Position numbers and translations under genes: made by a program. A stretch of 64,000 bases of DNA from CAZOZZ01 sp965262425 (GTDB taxonomy: Bacteria; Acidobacteriota; Terriglobia; 20CM-2-55-15), in assembly GCA_965262425.1 (NCBI GenBank), contig OZ253536.1:62001-126000 (forward strand), written 5' to 3'. The notes under the pieces were generated by a model that worked only from the letters and a program-made list of their open reading frames with translations, was not told the origin of the DNA and did no database searches. Positions 44,010 through 52,891 of this stretch are shown here, one piece after another. The stretch's first letter is position 1; every line of letters begins with the position of its first letter.

Positions 44010-45098
44010 TTGAAGATCGACAATGTTGTCCCGACCCGGTACTGGCATCAACTCGATGACGGACGGGTTCAGTGTGACCTCTGCCCGCGTTACTGTCGCC
44101 TGCATGAAGATCAGCGAGGATTTTGTTTCGTTCGCGCCCGCGCCGGAGACGAGATCGTCCTGACCACGTACGGTCGGTCGAGTGGTTTCTGTATCGACCC
44201 GATCGAGAAGAAGCCCCTGAACCATTTCCTGCCCGGCTCTCCCGTCCTTTCCTTCGGCACCGCCGGCTGTAACCTCGGATGTCGTTTCTGCCAGAACTGG
44301 GACATCAGCAAGTCCCGCGAGTTCGACACGCTGGCATCGGCGGCAGGTCCGGAAACCGTCGCTCGTGCCGCGAAGGATCTGGGTTGCCGGAGCGTTGCTT
44401 TCACGTATAACGATCCGGTCATCTTCATGGAATATGCCGTCGACATCGCGAAGGAATGTCACAAGCTGGACATTCGTACGGTTGCGGTGACGGCGGGCTA
44501 CATTTGCGAAGAACCGCGGGCAGAATTCTTCCGGTACATGGATGCGGCCAACGTCGATCTGAAGGCGTTCAGCGAAAGTTTCTATTCGGGTATCTGTGCC
44601 GGTCATCTCCAGCCTGTTCTCGACACCCTGATCTACCTGAGGCGCGAGACCGACGTCTGGTTTGAACTGACTGATCTGATCATCCCGACCGATAACGATT
44701 CGGATGACGAACTCGATCGGATGACTCGTTGGGTGGTGGATGAGTTGGGCCCCGACACGCCGATGCATTTCACGGCGTTTCACCCGGACTGGAAGATGCA
44801 GGATCGGCCTCCCACGTCGCTCGAGGCGTTGAAACGGGCACGGGACATCGCCATGAAGAATGGCCTCCGATACGTTTATACAGGCAACGTCCACGATCCG
44901 GACTCGGGCAGCACATACTGTCACGATTGTGGCCGGAAGTTGATTGGCCGGGACTGGTACGAACTGGGCGAATGGAACCTGGACGGGGAAGGGAAGTGCA
45001 CCGGGTGTGGGACGAAGTGCCCCGGCGTTTTTGACGGCCCGGCGGGGAAGTGGGGAAGTCGTCGGCAGCCTGTGAGGATTGAGAGCTACGGCGCTTGA
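44010..45098 (+). CDS. amrS: AmmeMemoRadiSam-type radical SAM enzyme
   Basis: 362 residues from TTG 44010 (AGGAGG about 15 bases upstream; no ATG is available nearby). Radical SAM cluster motif CNLGCRFC (C87, C91, C94). A Cys-rich N-terminal segment CDLCPRYCRLHEDQRGFC and a C-terminal double CxxC region (CHDCGRKL, CTGCGTKCPG) could hold further metal. This is the AmrS/PflA-like group of the AmmeMemoRadiSam system. Its usual partners Memo and AMMECR1 are not in the window. The substrate is not established. It follows the CysC-like gene by about 60 bases. Confidence 0.87.
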   Translation: MKIDNVVPTRYWHQLDDGRVQCDLCPRYCRLHEDQRGFCFVRARAGDEIVLTTYGRSSGFCIDPIEKKPLNHFLPGSPVLSFGTAGCNLGCRFCQNWDISKSREFDTLASAAGPETVARAAKDLGCRSVAFTYNDPVIFMEYAVDIAKECHKLDIRTVAVTAGYICEEPRAEFFRYMDAANVDLKAFSESFYSGICAGHLQPVLDTLIYLRRETDVWFELTDLIIPTDNDSDDELDRMTRWVVDELGPDTPMHFTAFHPDWKMQDRPPTSLEALKRARDIAMKNGLRYVYTGNVHDPDSGSTYCHDCGRKLIGRDWYELGEWNLDGEGKCTGCGTKCPGVFDGPAGKWGSRRQPVRIESYGA

Positions 45099-45105
45099 AC
45101 GGGAA

Positions 45106-46224
45106 TCAGTCCAGGGTTTTCTTGAAGCGTAGCGTGCTGAAAGTCAGCACCACGATTCCGATCACGGCAAGAGCCGAGATCTGCGGCCACAGGATCGAAA
45201 CGCCGACCCCCTTCAGAAAAATTCCACGGACGATTTCGATGAAGTATCGGATGGGATTCACGTACGTCAGGTACTGGACCGACGTCGGCATGCTGCTGAT
45301 CGGGAAGGCGAATCCGCTCAGCAGGAACATCGGGAAGAACATGAGGAAGAACGTCATCATCGCCTGTTGCTGGGTGCTGGATATGGTGGAGATGAAAAGG
45401 CCCGCGCCCAGTGTCGTCATCAGGAAAACCACGGCACAACCCAGGAGCACGATGAAGCTGCCCCGAAACGGGACCTGGAACACGAACATCGCGAACGTCG
45501 ACAGCAACACGACTTGAAACATACCGATTGAAGCGAACGGCAGTGTCTTGCCCAGCATGAGTTCCAGCGGCCGGATCGGTGTGACCATCAGTTGTTCCAT
45601 CGTGCCGATTTCTTTCTCTCTGACGATACTCAGCGCAGTCAGCATCACCGTGACCAGGGCAATGATGTTCACGACCACGCCCGGCACGAAATAGTTCCGG
45701 CTTTTGAGCTCGGGATTGAACCAGACGCGGCTCCGAACGTCGAGCCGCGGTCCGGTATTTCGGACATCGCTTGCGGTGGGGGGCTGCCTCGCAGCGAAAC
45801 GGCCGACCACCCTTGTGGCATAGGATGACACCAGCGCTGCCGTGTTGGAATTGGTACCGTCGACGAGAATCTGAATCGATCCGCCCTGGCCACGATGGAC
45901 GGCGCGGCTGAAGCCGGAGAGGATTCGCACGACAGCTACTTCCGGACCCGTGTCGAGTATCTCCTGGACCTCCTGGTCACTTGCGGGGTAGCGCGTCAAC
46001 GTGAAATTTGGAGAACCCTCGAATTCCGCACCGAGCTCGCGGCTTAGCGGCGTCTTGTCCAGATCCATCCAGCCGATCCTGGCGTTTTCCACGTCCAGGT
46101 TTACGGCCAGTCCGAAAATAATCATCTGTACAAGCGGAGGCATGATCAGGATGAACCGCATGCGGGGCTCCCGCAGCGCCTGGATGAATTCTTTTCGGAT
46201 GATGACTCTGAGTCGTTGCCACAT
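45106..46224 (-). CDS. ABC-2 type efflux permease (YbhR/YhhJ-like), second
   Basis: 372 residues from ATG 46224 (MWQRLRVIIRKEFIQALREP). An N-terminal helix is followed by a periplasmic domain of about 130 residues and five C-terminal helices. The ABC-2 signature segment REKEIGTMEQLMVTPIRPLE links to the ATPase. It ends in SALAVIGIVVLTFSTLRFKK. It is the last gene of the tolC-hlyD-ATPase-ATPase-permease-permease operon, eight bases after the preceding permease, and is convergent with amrS. Confidence 0.92.
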   Translation of the reverse strand: MWQRLRVIIRKEFIQALREPRMRFILIMPPLVQMIIFGLAVNLDVENARIGWMDLDKTPLSRELGAEFEGSPNFTLTRYPASDQEVQEILDTGPEVAVVRILSGFSRAVHRGQGGSIQILVDGTNSNTAALVSSYATRVVGRFAARQPPTASDVRNTGPRLDVRSRVWFNPELKSRNYFVPGVVVNIIALVTVMLTALSIVREKEIGTMEQLMVTPIRPLELMLGKTLPFASIGMFQVVLLSTFAMFVFQVPFRGSFIVLLGCAVVFLMTTLGAGLFISTISSTQQQAMMTFFLMFFPMFLLSGFAFPISSMPTSVQYLTYVNPIRYFIEIVRGIFLKGVGVSILWPQISALAVIGIVVLTFSTLRFKKTLD

Positions 46225-46232
46225 GGGTTTGC

Positions 46233-47348
46233 CTACGCCAGTTTGCTCCCGACTTTCCGCGTTGCCGCGACGAACACGAAGGCGCTGTAGAGAATCAGAA
46301 ATCCTATTTCCAGGAACAGGACTTCGGTGCCGACGCCTTTCAGGAAAATGCCTTTCAGGATCGTCACGAAATAACGGGCCGGAACAATGTGGCTGATCAC
46401 TTGAATGACTTCCGGCATGTTCTCGATCGCGAATATAAAACCGGACAGCAGGAAGGCCGGCAGGAACGAGCTCATGATTCCCATCTGGAACGCCAGCAGT
46501 TGGGAGCGTGCGATGGCCGAGAGCAGAATGCCCCAGCACAGAGATCCGAACAGAAACACGCAGGTGGTCGTGAACAGCAGGAGCAAGTTGCCGCGCAGCG
46601 GGACATCAAAAACAAACAGTCCGACCGTGACGGCCGTTGCTGCGTTTACCAGGCCGAGTATGAAAAACGCGACCATCTTGCCGAGGACCATTTCGGACGG
46701 TCTCAAAGGGGTCGACAGGATCTGTTCCATCGTACCCATTTCCCACTCCTGGGCGATCGTCAGGGACGTGAGTAGCGCGGAGATGATCATCAGGATGACG
46801 GCGATCAGGCCCGGTATGATGAAGTTCTTGGATTCGAGTGTGCTGTTGTACCAGACACGCACCTCCGGCTCGATGGGCGAGCGTGGAGAGCCGCCCTTAT
46901 CGTTCAACTGTAACGAATGAGTCGCCAGGATTCCGTCCGCGTAGCCGAGGGCGATCGATGCCGTGTTGGAATCGCTGCCGTCGAAAACCAGTTGCACGGC
47001 TGCTTCTCGTGACCGGGCCAGATCTTCGGAGTAGTCCCCGGGGATGACCACAGCGAGCAATGCTTCGCCCCGATCAATCCGGATCTCGATTTCTCGATAG
47101 CTCGTGACAACGTCTTGAACCGTGAAGTACTTCGAACTCTCGAAACGGTCCAGGAGTTCGCGGCTTTGAGGACTGCGATCTGCATCCAGGACCACCGTTG
47201 GGATTTCGTCTACGTCGAGCGAGAGCGCGAACCCGAACAACAGGAGCATTGTGAACGGTATGGCCAACGCCATAATCAGGCTTCTGGGATCGCGGATGAT
47301 GTGTACGATCTCCTTACGGGCGACAGCACGTGTGCGGCGGAGGTTCAT
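46233..47348 (-). CDS. ABC-2 type efflux permease (YbhS-like), first
   Basis: 371 residues (MNLRRTRAVARKEIVHIIRD). Topology is the same as its partner: helix 1 at about 20-42, a periplasmic loop domain, then five helices. The coupling motif is QEWEMGTMEQILSTPLRPSE, and FIFAIENMPEVIQVISHIVP lies before the last helices. The start codon overlaps the ATPase stop (ATGA), so synthesis is coupled. Together the two permeases form the membrane channel; drugs, cations or lipids are typical substrates of YbhFSR-like systems. Confidence 0.92.
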   Translation of the reverse strand: MNLRRTRAVARKEIVHIIRDPRSLIMALAIPFTMLLLFGFALSLDVDEIPTVVLDADRSPQSRELLDRFESSKYFTVQDVVTSYREIEIRIDRGEALLAVVIPGDYSEDLARSREAAVQLVFDGSDSNTASIALGYADGILATHSLQLNDKGGSPRSPIEPEVRVWYNSTLESKNFIIPGLIAVILMIISALLTSLTIAQEWEMGTMEQILSTPLRPSEMVLGKMVAFFILGLVNAATAVTVGLFVFDVPLRGNLLLLFTTTCVFLFGSLCWGILLSAIARSQLLAFQMGIMSSFLPAFLLSGFIFAIENMPEVIQVISHIVPARYFVTILKGIFLKGVGTEVLFLEIGFLILYSAFVFVAATRKVGSKLA

Positions 47349-48295
47349 GACGTTCTGCGCTCCTCGTCTTCGATCATCGCCACGAAAACGTCTTCCATCG
47401 ATGGTGAGATGACCTCAAGTTTGCGAATGTCTATGCCGTCGGTGGCCAGCGCCTGGCGGATTGCGGGTTCGGCACTGGTCGCGTCCTCGACGGTCAGGTG
47501 CAGGCCGCTCCCGAATACGGCCACGTCGAGGACTTCATTCCTCTGGTCGAGAGCTTTCATGCTGCCGAGCAGATCTGTCGATTCCAGTTGCATCAGTGTC
47601 CGTGTCTTGAGTTCTTTCTTCAATTCCGGAGCCGTGCCCAGCGCGATAATTCGTCCGCGGTGCATCAGGGCGAGGCGGTGACAGTTCTCGGCCTCGTCCA
47701 TGTAATGCGTCGTGACGAACACGGTATGGCCGTCTTCGGAGAGCTTGTATATCAAGTCCCAGAAGCTTCGGCGTGCGATTGGATCCACACCTGAGGTCGG
47801 TTCGTCCAGGAAGAGGATGGAGGGTTCGTGGAGGATGGCGCATCCGAGGGCGAGGCGCTGTTTCCAGCCGCCGGGCAGAAGGTGTGTCATCGTGTTTTGC
47901 CGATCTCCGAGTCCGGCCAGTTCGAGGACATAGTCACGCCGTTCGTTCATGCGGGCTTGTTCTACGCCATAGATCCCGCTGAAAAAGTCGATGTTCTCTC
48001 GCACCGAGAGATCGTCGTAGAGCGAGAACTTCTGGGACATGTAGCCGATGTTCCTCTTGATCTGTTCAGACTCCGTGGCCAGATCGAACCCCCCGACATT
48101 GGCCCGTCCACTGGTCGGCGTCAGCAGGCCGCAGAGCATTCGGATCGTCGTTGTCTTTCCCGCTCCGTTCGAGCCGAGAAAGCCGAAGATCTCACCTGGC
48201 TGAACCGAAAAGCTGACGTTGTTGACGGCGACGAAGGAACCGAAGCGTTTGACCAGGTGTTCGACTTCGACTGTGGCGGCCTGGTGCGTGGTCAT
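47345..48295 (-). CDS. ABC transporter ATP-binding protein, second of the efflux operon
   Basis: 316-residue nucleotide-binding protein. Walker A GSNGAGKTT, Q-loop YMSQKFSLYDDL, and Walker B ILFLDEPTSGVDP followed by the switch His in TTHYMDEAE. The signature region is LLPGGWKQRLALG (LPGGW in place of LSGGQ, common in this subgroup). A C-terminal ~90-residue DUF4162-like extension precedes the end. It overlaps the preceding ATPase gene by four bases. It corresponds to the C-terminal half of fused YbhF. Confidence 0.93.
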   Translation of the reverse strand: MTTHQAATVEVEHLVKRFGSFVAVNNVSFSVQPGEIFGFLGSNGAGKTTTIRMLCGLLTPTSGRANVGGFDLATESEQIKRNIGYMSQKFSLYDDLSVRENIDFFSGIYGVEQARMNERRDYVLELAGLGDRQNTMTHLLPGGWKQRLALGCAILHEPSILFLDEPTSGVDPIARRSFWDLIYKLSEDGHTVFVTTHYMDEAENCHRLALMHRGRIIALGTAPELKKELKTRTLMQLESTDLLGSMKALDQRNEVLDVAVFGSGLHLTVEDATSAEPAIRQALATDGIDIRKLEVISPSMEDVFVAMIEDEERRTS

Positions 48296-49056
48296 GCCGT
48301 CGTCCTTTGGCGAGAGGCTTTCTGTACCTCGGTGATGAACACGTCCTCGAGGGATGGGTTTTCAAGCTCGTGGCCCTCCTCGACGATCGACGCCTTCAGT
48401 CGATCCGGCGCGTCGCAACGGATGAGCCGTCCTTCATGGATCAAGCCCACACGGTTGCATCGCTCGGCCTCGTCCATGTACGCGGTCGTCACGAAAACGG
48501 TGAGTCCGTCTTTGACCAGTGCGTAGAGGATGGCCCAGAAGTCCCGTCGGGAAACGGGATCGACTCCGTTGGTCGGCTCGTCGAGAAAGAGGATTTCCGG
48601 CCGATGCAGCAGCGTGCACATCAGGGCCAGTTTCTGCTTCATGCCACCGGATAGCTGGCCACCCCGCCTGTCACGGAATGGCGTCATGCGGGTCATCCGC
48701 AGGAGTTCCTCGCCGAGCGTTTCTCGCTGGTCGCGGTGGATTCCGAACAGGTCGGAATAAAAGTCCATGTTCTCGTCAACCGTGAGGTCGGGGTAGAGTC
48801 CGAACCGCTGGGCCATGTACCCGATTCGATCCTGAACGGCGGCAACGTCACTCCGGACATCGTGACCGGCCACCTCGATTTCCCCCTCTGTCGGGTCGAT
48901 CAAACCGCAGAGCATCCGGAGCGTCGTCGACTTGCCCGCGCCGTCTGGCCCCACCAGCCCGAAAATCTCCCCACGCTCCACATCCAGGCTCAACCCGTCA
49001 ACAGCCGTGACCCCCCCGAATCGCCGCGTACAGTTTTGAATTGAAATAACCCTCAT
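48292..49056 (-). CDS. ABC transporter ATP-binding protein, first of the efflux operon
   Basis: 254 residues. Walker A GPDGAGKST, Q-loop YMAQRFGLYPDL, signature LSGGMKQKL, Walker B ILFLDEPTNGVDPVS, then VTTAYMDEAERC, where the switch-loop His is replaced by Ala. It corresponds to the N-terminal half of fused YbhF. The altered switch suggests that one of the two composite ATP sites may be degenerate, as in many heterodimeric exporters. It begins after a REP cluster that separates it from hlyD. Confidence 0.93.
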   Translation of the reverse strand: MRVISIQNCTRRFGGVTAVDGLSLDVERGEIFGLVGPDGAGKSTTLRMLCGLIDPTEGEIEVAGHDVRSDVAAVQDRIGYMAQRFGLYPDLTVDENMDFYSDLFGIHRDQRETLGEELLRMTRMTPFRDRRGGQLSGGMKQKLALMCTLLHRPEILFLDEPTNGVDPVSRRDFWAILYALVKDGLTVFVTTAYMDEAERCNRVGLIHEGRLIRCDAPDRLKASIVEEGHELENPSLEDVFITEVQKASRQRTTA

Positions 49057-49062
49057 CTTCCT

Positions 49063-49218
49063 ATTTCGGGGACGGAGGCGAAACTCTCGTAATCACGGTG
49101 ATATGAACAGTTAGTCGAATTGTGTGGGTCCCCGTGATTCGGGGACGGAGGCAAATTCGGACAACTATTGCGTTATGAGTCAACTAACAAAATAATTACG
49201 TCTCCGTCCCCGAATTAG
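49063..49218. repeat. REP cluster inside the efflux operon, copy D
   Basis: There is one REP (49063-49085, ATTTCGGGGACGGAGGCG) and a full REPIN (49136-49218, left arm GATTCGGGGACGGAGGCA, loop GCGTTATGAG, right arm ending CGAATTAG). The right arm supplies the TAA stop (49215-49217) of hlyD. It is inserted between hlyD and the first ATPase gene, which are otherwise one operon. Confidence 0.9.
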
Positions 49219-50393
49219 CTTCCGGTTGGGATTTCGGCGTCGGCGGGCATGTTGGACTTCAGCTCGCCGTTCGGGTTTTCCATGTCGATCTTAATTCGAT
49301 AGACGAGCTTCACCCGTTCTCCTTCCGTCTGGATTTGTTTGGGTGTGAACTCGGCTTCGGATGCGATGAACGAGATTCGACCCGGGTAGGACTTGTCGGG
49401 GAACGAATCGGTTGTGACGCGAACCTCTGTCCCGAGTTGAACCCGCCCCAGGTCCGTCTCGTTGATGTATGCGCGCAGCCACGGTCGGGCCAGGTCACCA
49501 ATCGTTGCCAGGGTCATCCCGCCCGCGATCACCTCTCCGGTTTCAGCGGCTTTGACGAGGACCACGCCATCGATGGGTGAGACGACCTCGGTGTCTTCCA
49601 ACCGCGTTTCGGCAATGGCGACCTCCGCCTCGGCCTGTTGGATTTCAGCCTGGCGTGTCATCCCGTCCGCTCTCAACTGCCGCAATTCCAGCCGCCCGGC
49701 CTCCGATAGACGGAGGTTTGCCCTCGCCCGATCCACCTGGGCCCGGGCCGCATCGATGTCCTCGCTACGAGGTCCTTCTTCGACGAGTTCGAGCCGCTCA
49801 CCAGTTTCCCGCAGCCGGGCGACGGCCCCCTGATAGCGGGAACGAAAGTCGTCGTGCTGGGCGGTGGAGATGTCTTCATCTTCGTATAGCGCCTCTGCGC
49901 GACTCCAGTCCCTCTCCGCCCGTTCGTGTTCGGCTTCCGCCAGCATCAGCGCGGCCCGGGACGCTTCGATCTCCTGCTGTCTGGAACCGGTTTCCATTTC
50001 CCTGAGGACGGCCTCGACCTGTGCCAGTTCGGCCCGACTCCGATCCACCTGTCCTTCAACCTGTTCGTTCTTGAACTCGATGGCCGCGTCGAGTTGTCTC
50101 AATCGGGATCTTGCCGACGTCAATACGGCGTTTGCCCTGTCGAGTTGTCCCAGCAGTTCCGCCTGCTCAAGTTTCGCGATCACATCGCCACGGCGGACCG
50201 GATCGCCTTCCCGGACCAGCAACTCGGTCAGCTTGCCCGGGATCTTGAAAGCGATGTCCACCTCGGTCAGCTCGATGTTGCCGGAAACCCGGATCAGCGA
50301 CGTGCTGTCAGGTTCGGGCTCCCTCATTCGGAACCCCACGTATGCGGCACCGGCAACGAGCAGCAGGATTACAGGTATCAGCCACTTCTTCAC
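49215..50393 (-). CDS. HlyD-family membrane fusion protein (YbhG-like)
   Basis: 392 residues. An N-terminal signal anchor (LIPVILLLVAGAAYVGF) is followed by a barrel-sandwich half (VDIAFKIPGKLTELLVREGD), a long alpha-helical hairpin of roughly 170 residues rich in Ala/Glu/Arg, and the second lipoyl half VVSPIDGVVLVKAAETGEVI. A beta-barrel (LGTEVRVTTDSFPDKSYPGR) finishes near the end. It links the inner-membrane ABC complex to TolC across the periplasm. It follows tolC by 16 bases. The stop codon comes from a REP. Confidence 0.93.
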   Translation of the reverse strand: MKKWLIPVILLLVAGAAYVGFRMREPEPDSTSLIRVSGNIELTEVDIAFKIPGKLTELLVREGDPVRRGDVIAKLEQAELLGQLDRANAVLTSARSRLRQLDAAIEFKNEQVEGQVDRSRAELAQVEAVLREMETGSRQQEIEASRAALMLAEAEHERAERDWSRAEALYEDEDISTAQHDDFRSRYQGAVARLRETGERLELVEEGPRSEDIDAARAQVDRARANLRLSEAGRLELRQLRADGMTRQAEIQQAEAEVAIAETRLEDTEVVSPIDGVVLVKAAETGEVIAGGMTLATIGDLARPWLRAYINETDLGRVQLGTEVRVTTDSFPDKSYPGRISFIASEAEFTPKQIQTEGERVKLVYRIKIDMENPNGELKSNMPADAEIPTGS

Positions 50394-50409
50394 GCCTTCA
50401 CCTCATGAG

Positions 50410-51780
50410 TCATCGATCCAGAATCATACTTCGGATCGTACCGGTTGCCGCTCCCAGCTCGATCCTGGACAGGTTGTATTGGAACAGGGCTGCGATCCGG
50501 TTGTCACGGGAACGCTCCAGCCGAGTTTGTGCGTCGGTGACTTCCAGGCTGGTCGAGACGCCCGCGGTGTAACGCCGCCGGGCCCGCTCGACTTCTTCGG
50601 TAGCCAGCTTCAGCCCCTCTTCGGCCACTTCGATCTGCTCCCTGGCAGAATGGATGTCATCGAGCGCCAGGCGGACTTCGAGTTCGATCTGTTGCCTCAA
50701 GTCCTCGGTCCGGACACGTTCGGCGTCCACTCTGGACCGGCTTTCGATCTCCCGGGCGCTGCGCAACCCGCCGTCGAAGATCGGCACTTTCACTTCCAGG
50801 CCGACGCTCCGTGTCGGGAGCGCCCGGCGCGCGCTCGATCCTAACGAACCGTAATCGGCAAAGCCGTACAGGGAAGGCCATCGTTCACCCCGAACCGACC
50901 CGTAGAGCCGGCCCATCCGCTCTTCACGCTCTCGTTGTGCCGCCATGTCTGCCCGTGATTCCAGGGCCGTCGCCAGCGCTTCGTCAACGGTTTGAACCGG
51001 TACGGGATCGTACGTGAGTTCGTCACCCAGTTCCAGCGTGACGTCGAGTGCAAGCCCGAGCGCCCGCAAGAGCTCCAGGCGAGACCGTCGACCCTCGTTC
51101 TCCGCCACGAGGAGTTGTTGCCGTTCGTCGGCCAGTTGAACCCGGGCGCGGGTGACTTCAATCGCCGTGCCGGTGCCGACCGTTCGTTGACTCTGGGCCA
51201 GATCCAGCAGGGACTCCGCAAGTTCCACGTTCACCCGCATCGCCTGCACCCGGGCCTCGGACCTCAAAGCGGCTGTGTATCTCGCAGCCGTCAGCGCGGC
51301 GACCTCGTCGCGCGTCTGTTCGTCCGAGGACCTGGCCTCGGCAATACCTGCTTTCGACGCTCCGTAACGTCGTATGGCTCCAAGATCCCACAGCCTTTGG
51401 GTTGCCCGGGCTCGGGCATCGAAGGTTTCGAAGGGACCGACGAATCGCGGGCGTACGAATCCCGGCACCGGCACATTGAACTGCACGCCGATCGCTTCCA
51501 GGTTGTTAGTCCGGCTCTGCTGGTTCACGGACCCGGAGATGTTCGGAAGCAGCGAGGCACGTTGCTGCACCGATTGGGCCCGCGCCTGTTCGACCAGTTC
51601 CGCGGCAAGCCGGATTCGGTTGTTGCCGTCAGGTTCAAGCGCAAGTTCCACAGCCTGTTTGAGGCTCAGCCTTAGAGGGACGGATGCCGTTTGTGCGGCG
51701 ACCGACGCCGGCATCGCTACTGTAGCCGCCAGTGCCATCACGGCCACCCAGGAGCAACTCCACCGATTCACGCCTATCAT
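50410..51780 (-). CDS. TolC-family outer-membrane efflux protein
   Basis: 456 residues. The signal peptide is at about 1-29 (ending VAAQ), then two OEP repeats with long amphipathic coiled-coil helices. First-repeat landmarks are LSLKQAVELAL and NNLEAIGVQFNVPVPGFVRP; second-repeat landmarks are SVGLEVKVPIFDGGLRS and RYTAGVSTSLEVTDAQTRLE. It is the first gene of the six-gene efflux operon, so one transcript would provide a full outer-membrane-spanning pump. Confidence 0.93.
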   Translation of the reverse strand: MIGVNRWSCSWVAVMALAATVAMPASVAAQTASVPLRLSLKQAVELALEPDGNNRIRLAAELVEQARAQSVQQRASLLPNISGSVNQQSRTNNLEAIGVQFNVPVPGFVRPRFVGPFETFDARARATQRLWDLGAIRRYGASKAGIAEARSSDEQTRDEVAALTAARYTAALRSEARVQAMRVNVELAESLLDLAQSQRTVGTGTAIEVTRARVQLADERQQLLVAENEGRRSRLELLRALGLALDVTLELGDELTYDPVPVQTVDEALATALESRADMAAQREREERMGRLYGSVRGERWPSLYGFADYGSLGSSARRALPTRSVGLEVKVPIFDGGLRSAREIESRSRVDAERVRTEDLRQQIELEVRLALDDIHSAREQIEVAEEGLKLATEEVERARRRYTAGVSTSLEVTDAQTRLERSRDNRIAALFQYNLSRIELGAATGTIRSMILDR

Positions 51781-52147
51781 ATGTATTCACCCCAAGAGTT
51801 GTTTTTCATGGTGTCCAAGTATCCTCTGCCGGAGTCTCTTCACGTATGGTAATCCTTTTGCCCGGGCTGGCAGGGGGTCACGTGTCATTCACGATCCTCT
51901 GGGTGGAGGTGGTTTGCAAATGAGTTTGTTCTTGTCCCTGTTGTTCCTGATGAGTTCCCAGCAGGGCCCAGCCGAGGAATTTCGGTTGCTTCGCTAGTCC
52001 GGATTTTTCAACGCAAAAACGCCAAGGCGCAAAGGTCGCCAAGGTTGTTGTGTTCGGACCGTACGTCCAGTCTTCTGCATTCCCCTAAAAAAGGGTCCCA
52101 TCGCGTCTTTGCGTCTTTGCGTTGAAATCCCGACGGTGTCGTTATTA
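51781..52147. other. Intergenic; holds a CGCAAAG-type inverted repeat
   Basis: Upstream of tolC there is no gene. Bases 52001-52130 form a large imperfect inverted repeat: TTTTCAACGCAAAAACGCC on the left against the reverse complement of GCGTCTTTGCGTTGAAA on the right, with a loop containing CCCCTAAAAAAGGGTCCC. Repeats of this kind, made of CGCAAAG-like words, are scattered in many genomes and can act as terminators or REP-like elements. Confidence 0.55.
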
Positions 52148-52327
52148 GGGGCCCGCTCAACAATAGCTTTACATTTTGGCATCCCATCTTCACGCCATCT
52201 TCGGCCGCTCCTCAATCGCAGATCCTCGAAATAGCGGGGCTATTCCTCCGGTCTGCTCAATCGGTCGCGACCGAATCTGACGCAAATCTGGGCGCCAATT
52301 CTGTGAAGTTATTGTTGAGCGGGCCCC
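52148..52327. repeat. Complete 180-bp palindromic element
   Basis: Terminal inverted repeats GGGGCCCGCTCAACAATA at the left and the reverse complement of TATTGTTGAGCGGGCCCC-type sequence at the right extend about 26 bases with two mismatches. The interior has short palindromes (AATAGCGGGGCTATT, TCGGTCGCGACCGA) and no coding capacity. Related copies are at 24299-24396 (partial), 55904-59165 (split by IS3-b) and 63865 to the window end. No target duplication is evident here. The mobilising transposase is unknown. Confidence 0.88.
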
Positions 52328-52336
52328 AAGAAATGT

Positions 52337-52891
52337 TTAATCATGCAGCGGCGTGTCGTAGCCCGATATGAACGGTCTGGTCTGGCCGGATGGATCAAAA
52401 ACGTGTCGGGGTTGTGTGCCGATGTCTCCGCCGTAGACATGGATGGACACGGTCTGCGCGGAGGTGCGGTTGAAGATGCGGTGGATGTCTCGATGGGGTG
52501 GGTAGACGTGGGCGACGTCTCCCGCCTTGAAGGTGCCGACCGACACTTCGGTGAGGGTGCCGTCGTCGAGACGGCGAAAACGTGATTCTTCCTCTTCACC
52601 TTCATACTGGCCAATCACGCCCCAGGTGCAGTGGTCGTGGATCGGTGAACCGTTGTCGGGGCGCCACACGAAAGAGACGACCGAAAAGATTTTGTCCGGT
52701 GGGCTGAAGAGCAGGTATTGAGAATAGGGCTTGTCGGGCAGGGCCCGTTTGAATTGCGAACTGAGCCAGTCGCGGTTGAGAACCAGATCAGCCAGCAGGG
52801 GCTCGATCCGCGTTACGACATCTTCCGGTTCGAAGAATTCATCCAGTATCGTTTTAACGTCGTTTATGAATTGAGAAAACGGGCTTGCCAT
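52337..52891 (-). CDS. Cysteine dioxygenase-like cupin protein
   Basis: 184 residues from ATG 52891 (MASPFSQFINDVKTIL). Cysteine-dioxygenase fold: cupin motif 1 PIHDHCTWGVIGQYEGEEEE gives His85 and His87, and motif 2 DIHRIFN gives His137, forming the 3-His iron site. In the family the iron oxidises cysteine or a related thiol to its sulfinic acid with O2. Cys88 next to the site could be the counterpart of the cross-link Cys, but this is uncertain. The start overlaps the stop of the amino-acid permease (TAATG), so substrate uptake and oxidation may be coupled. Confidence 0.85.
   Translation of the reverse strand: MASPFSQFINDVKTILDEFFEPEDVVTRIEPLLADLVLNRDWLSSQFKRALPDKPYSQYLLFSPPDKIFSVVSFVWRPDNGSPIHDHCTWGVIGQYEGEEEESRFRRLDDGTLTEVSVGTFKAGDVAHVYPPHRDIHRIFNRTSAQTVSIHVYGGDIGTQPRHVFDPSGQTRPFISGYDTPLHD

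Noticed and set aside
43428..44924. 498-codon minus-strand frame over the CysC-like and radical SAM genes
   Set aside because: Both plus-strand genes have clear catalytic motifs, and the antisense product resembles nothing.
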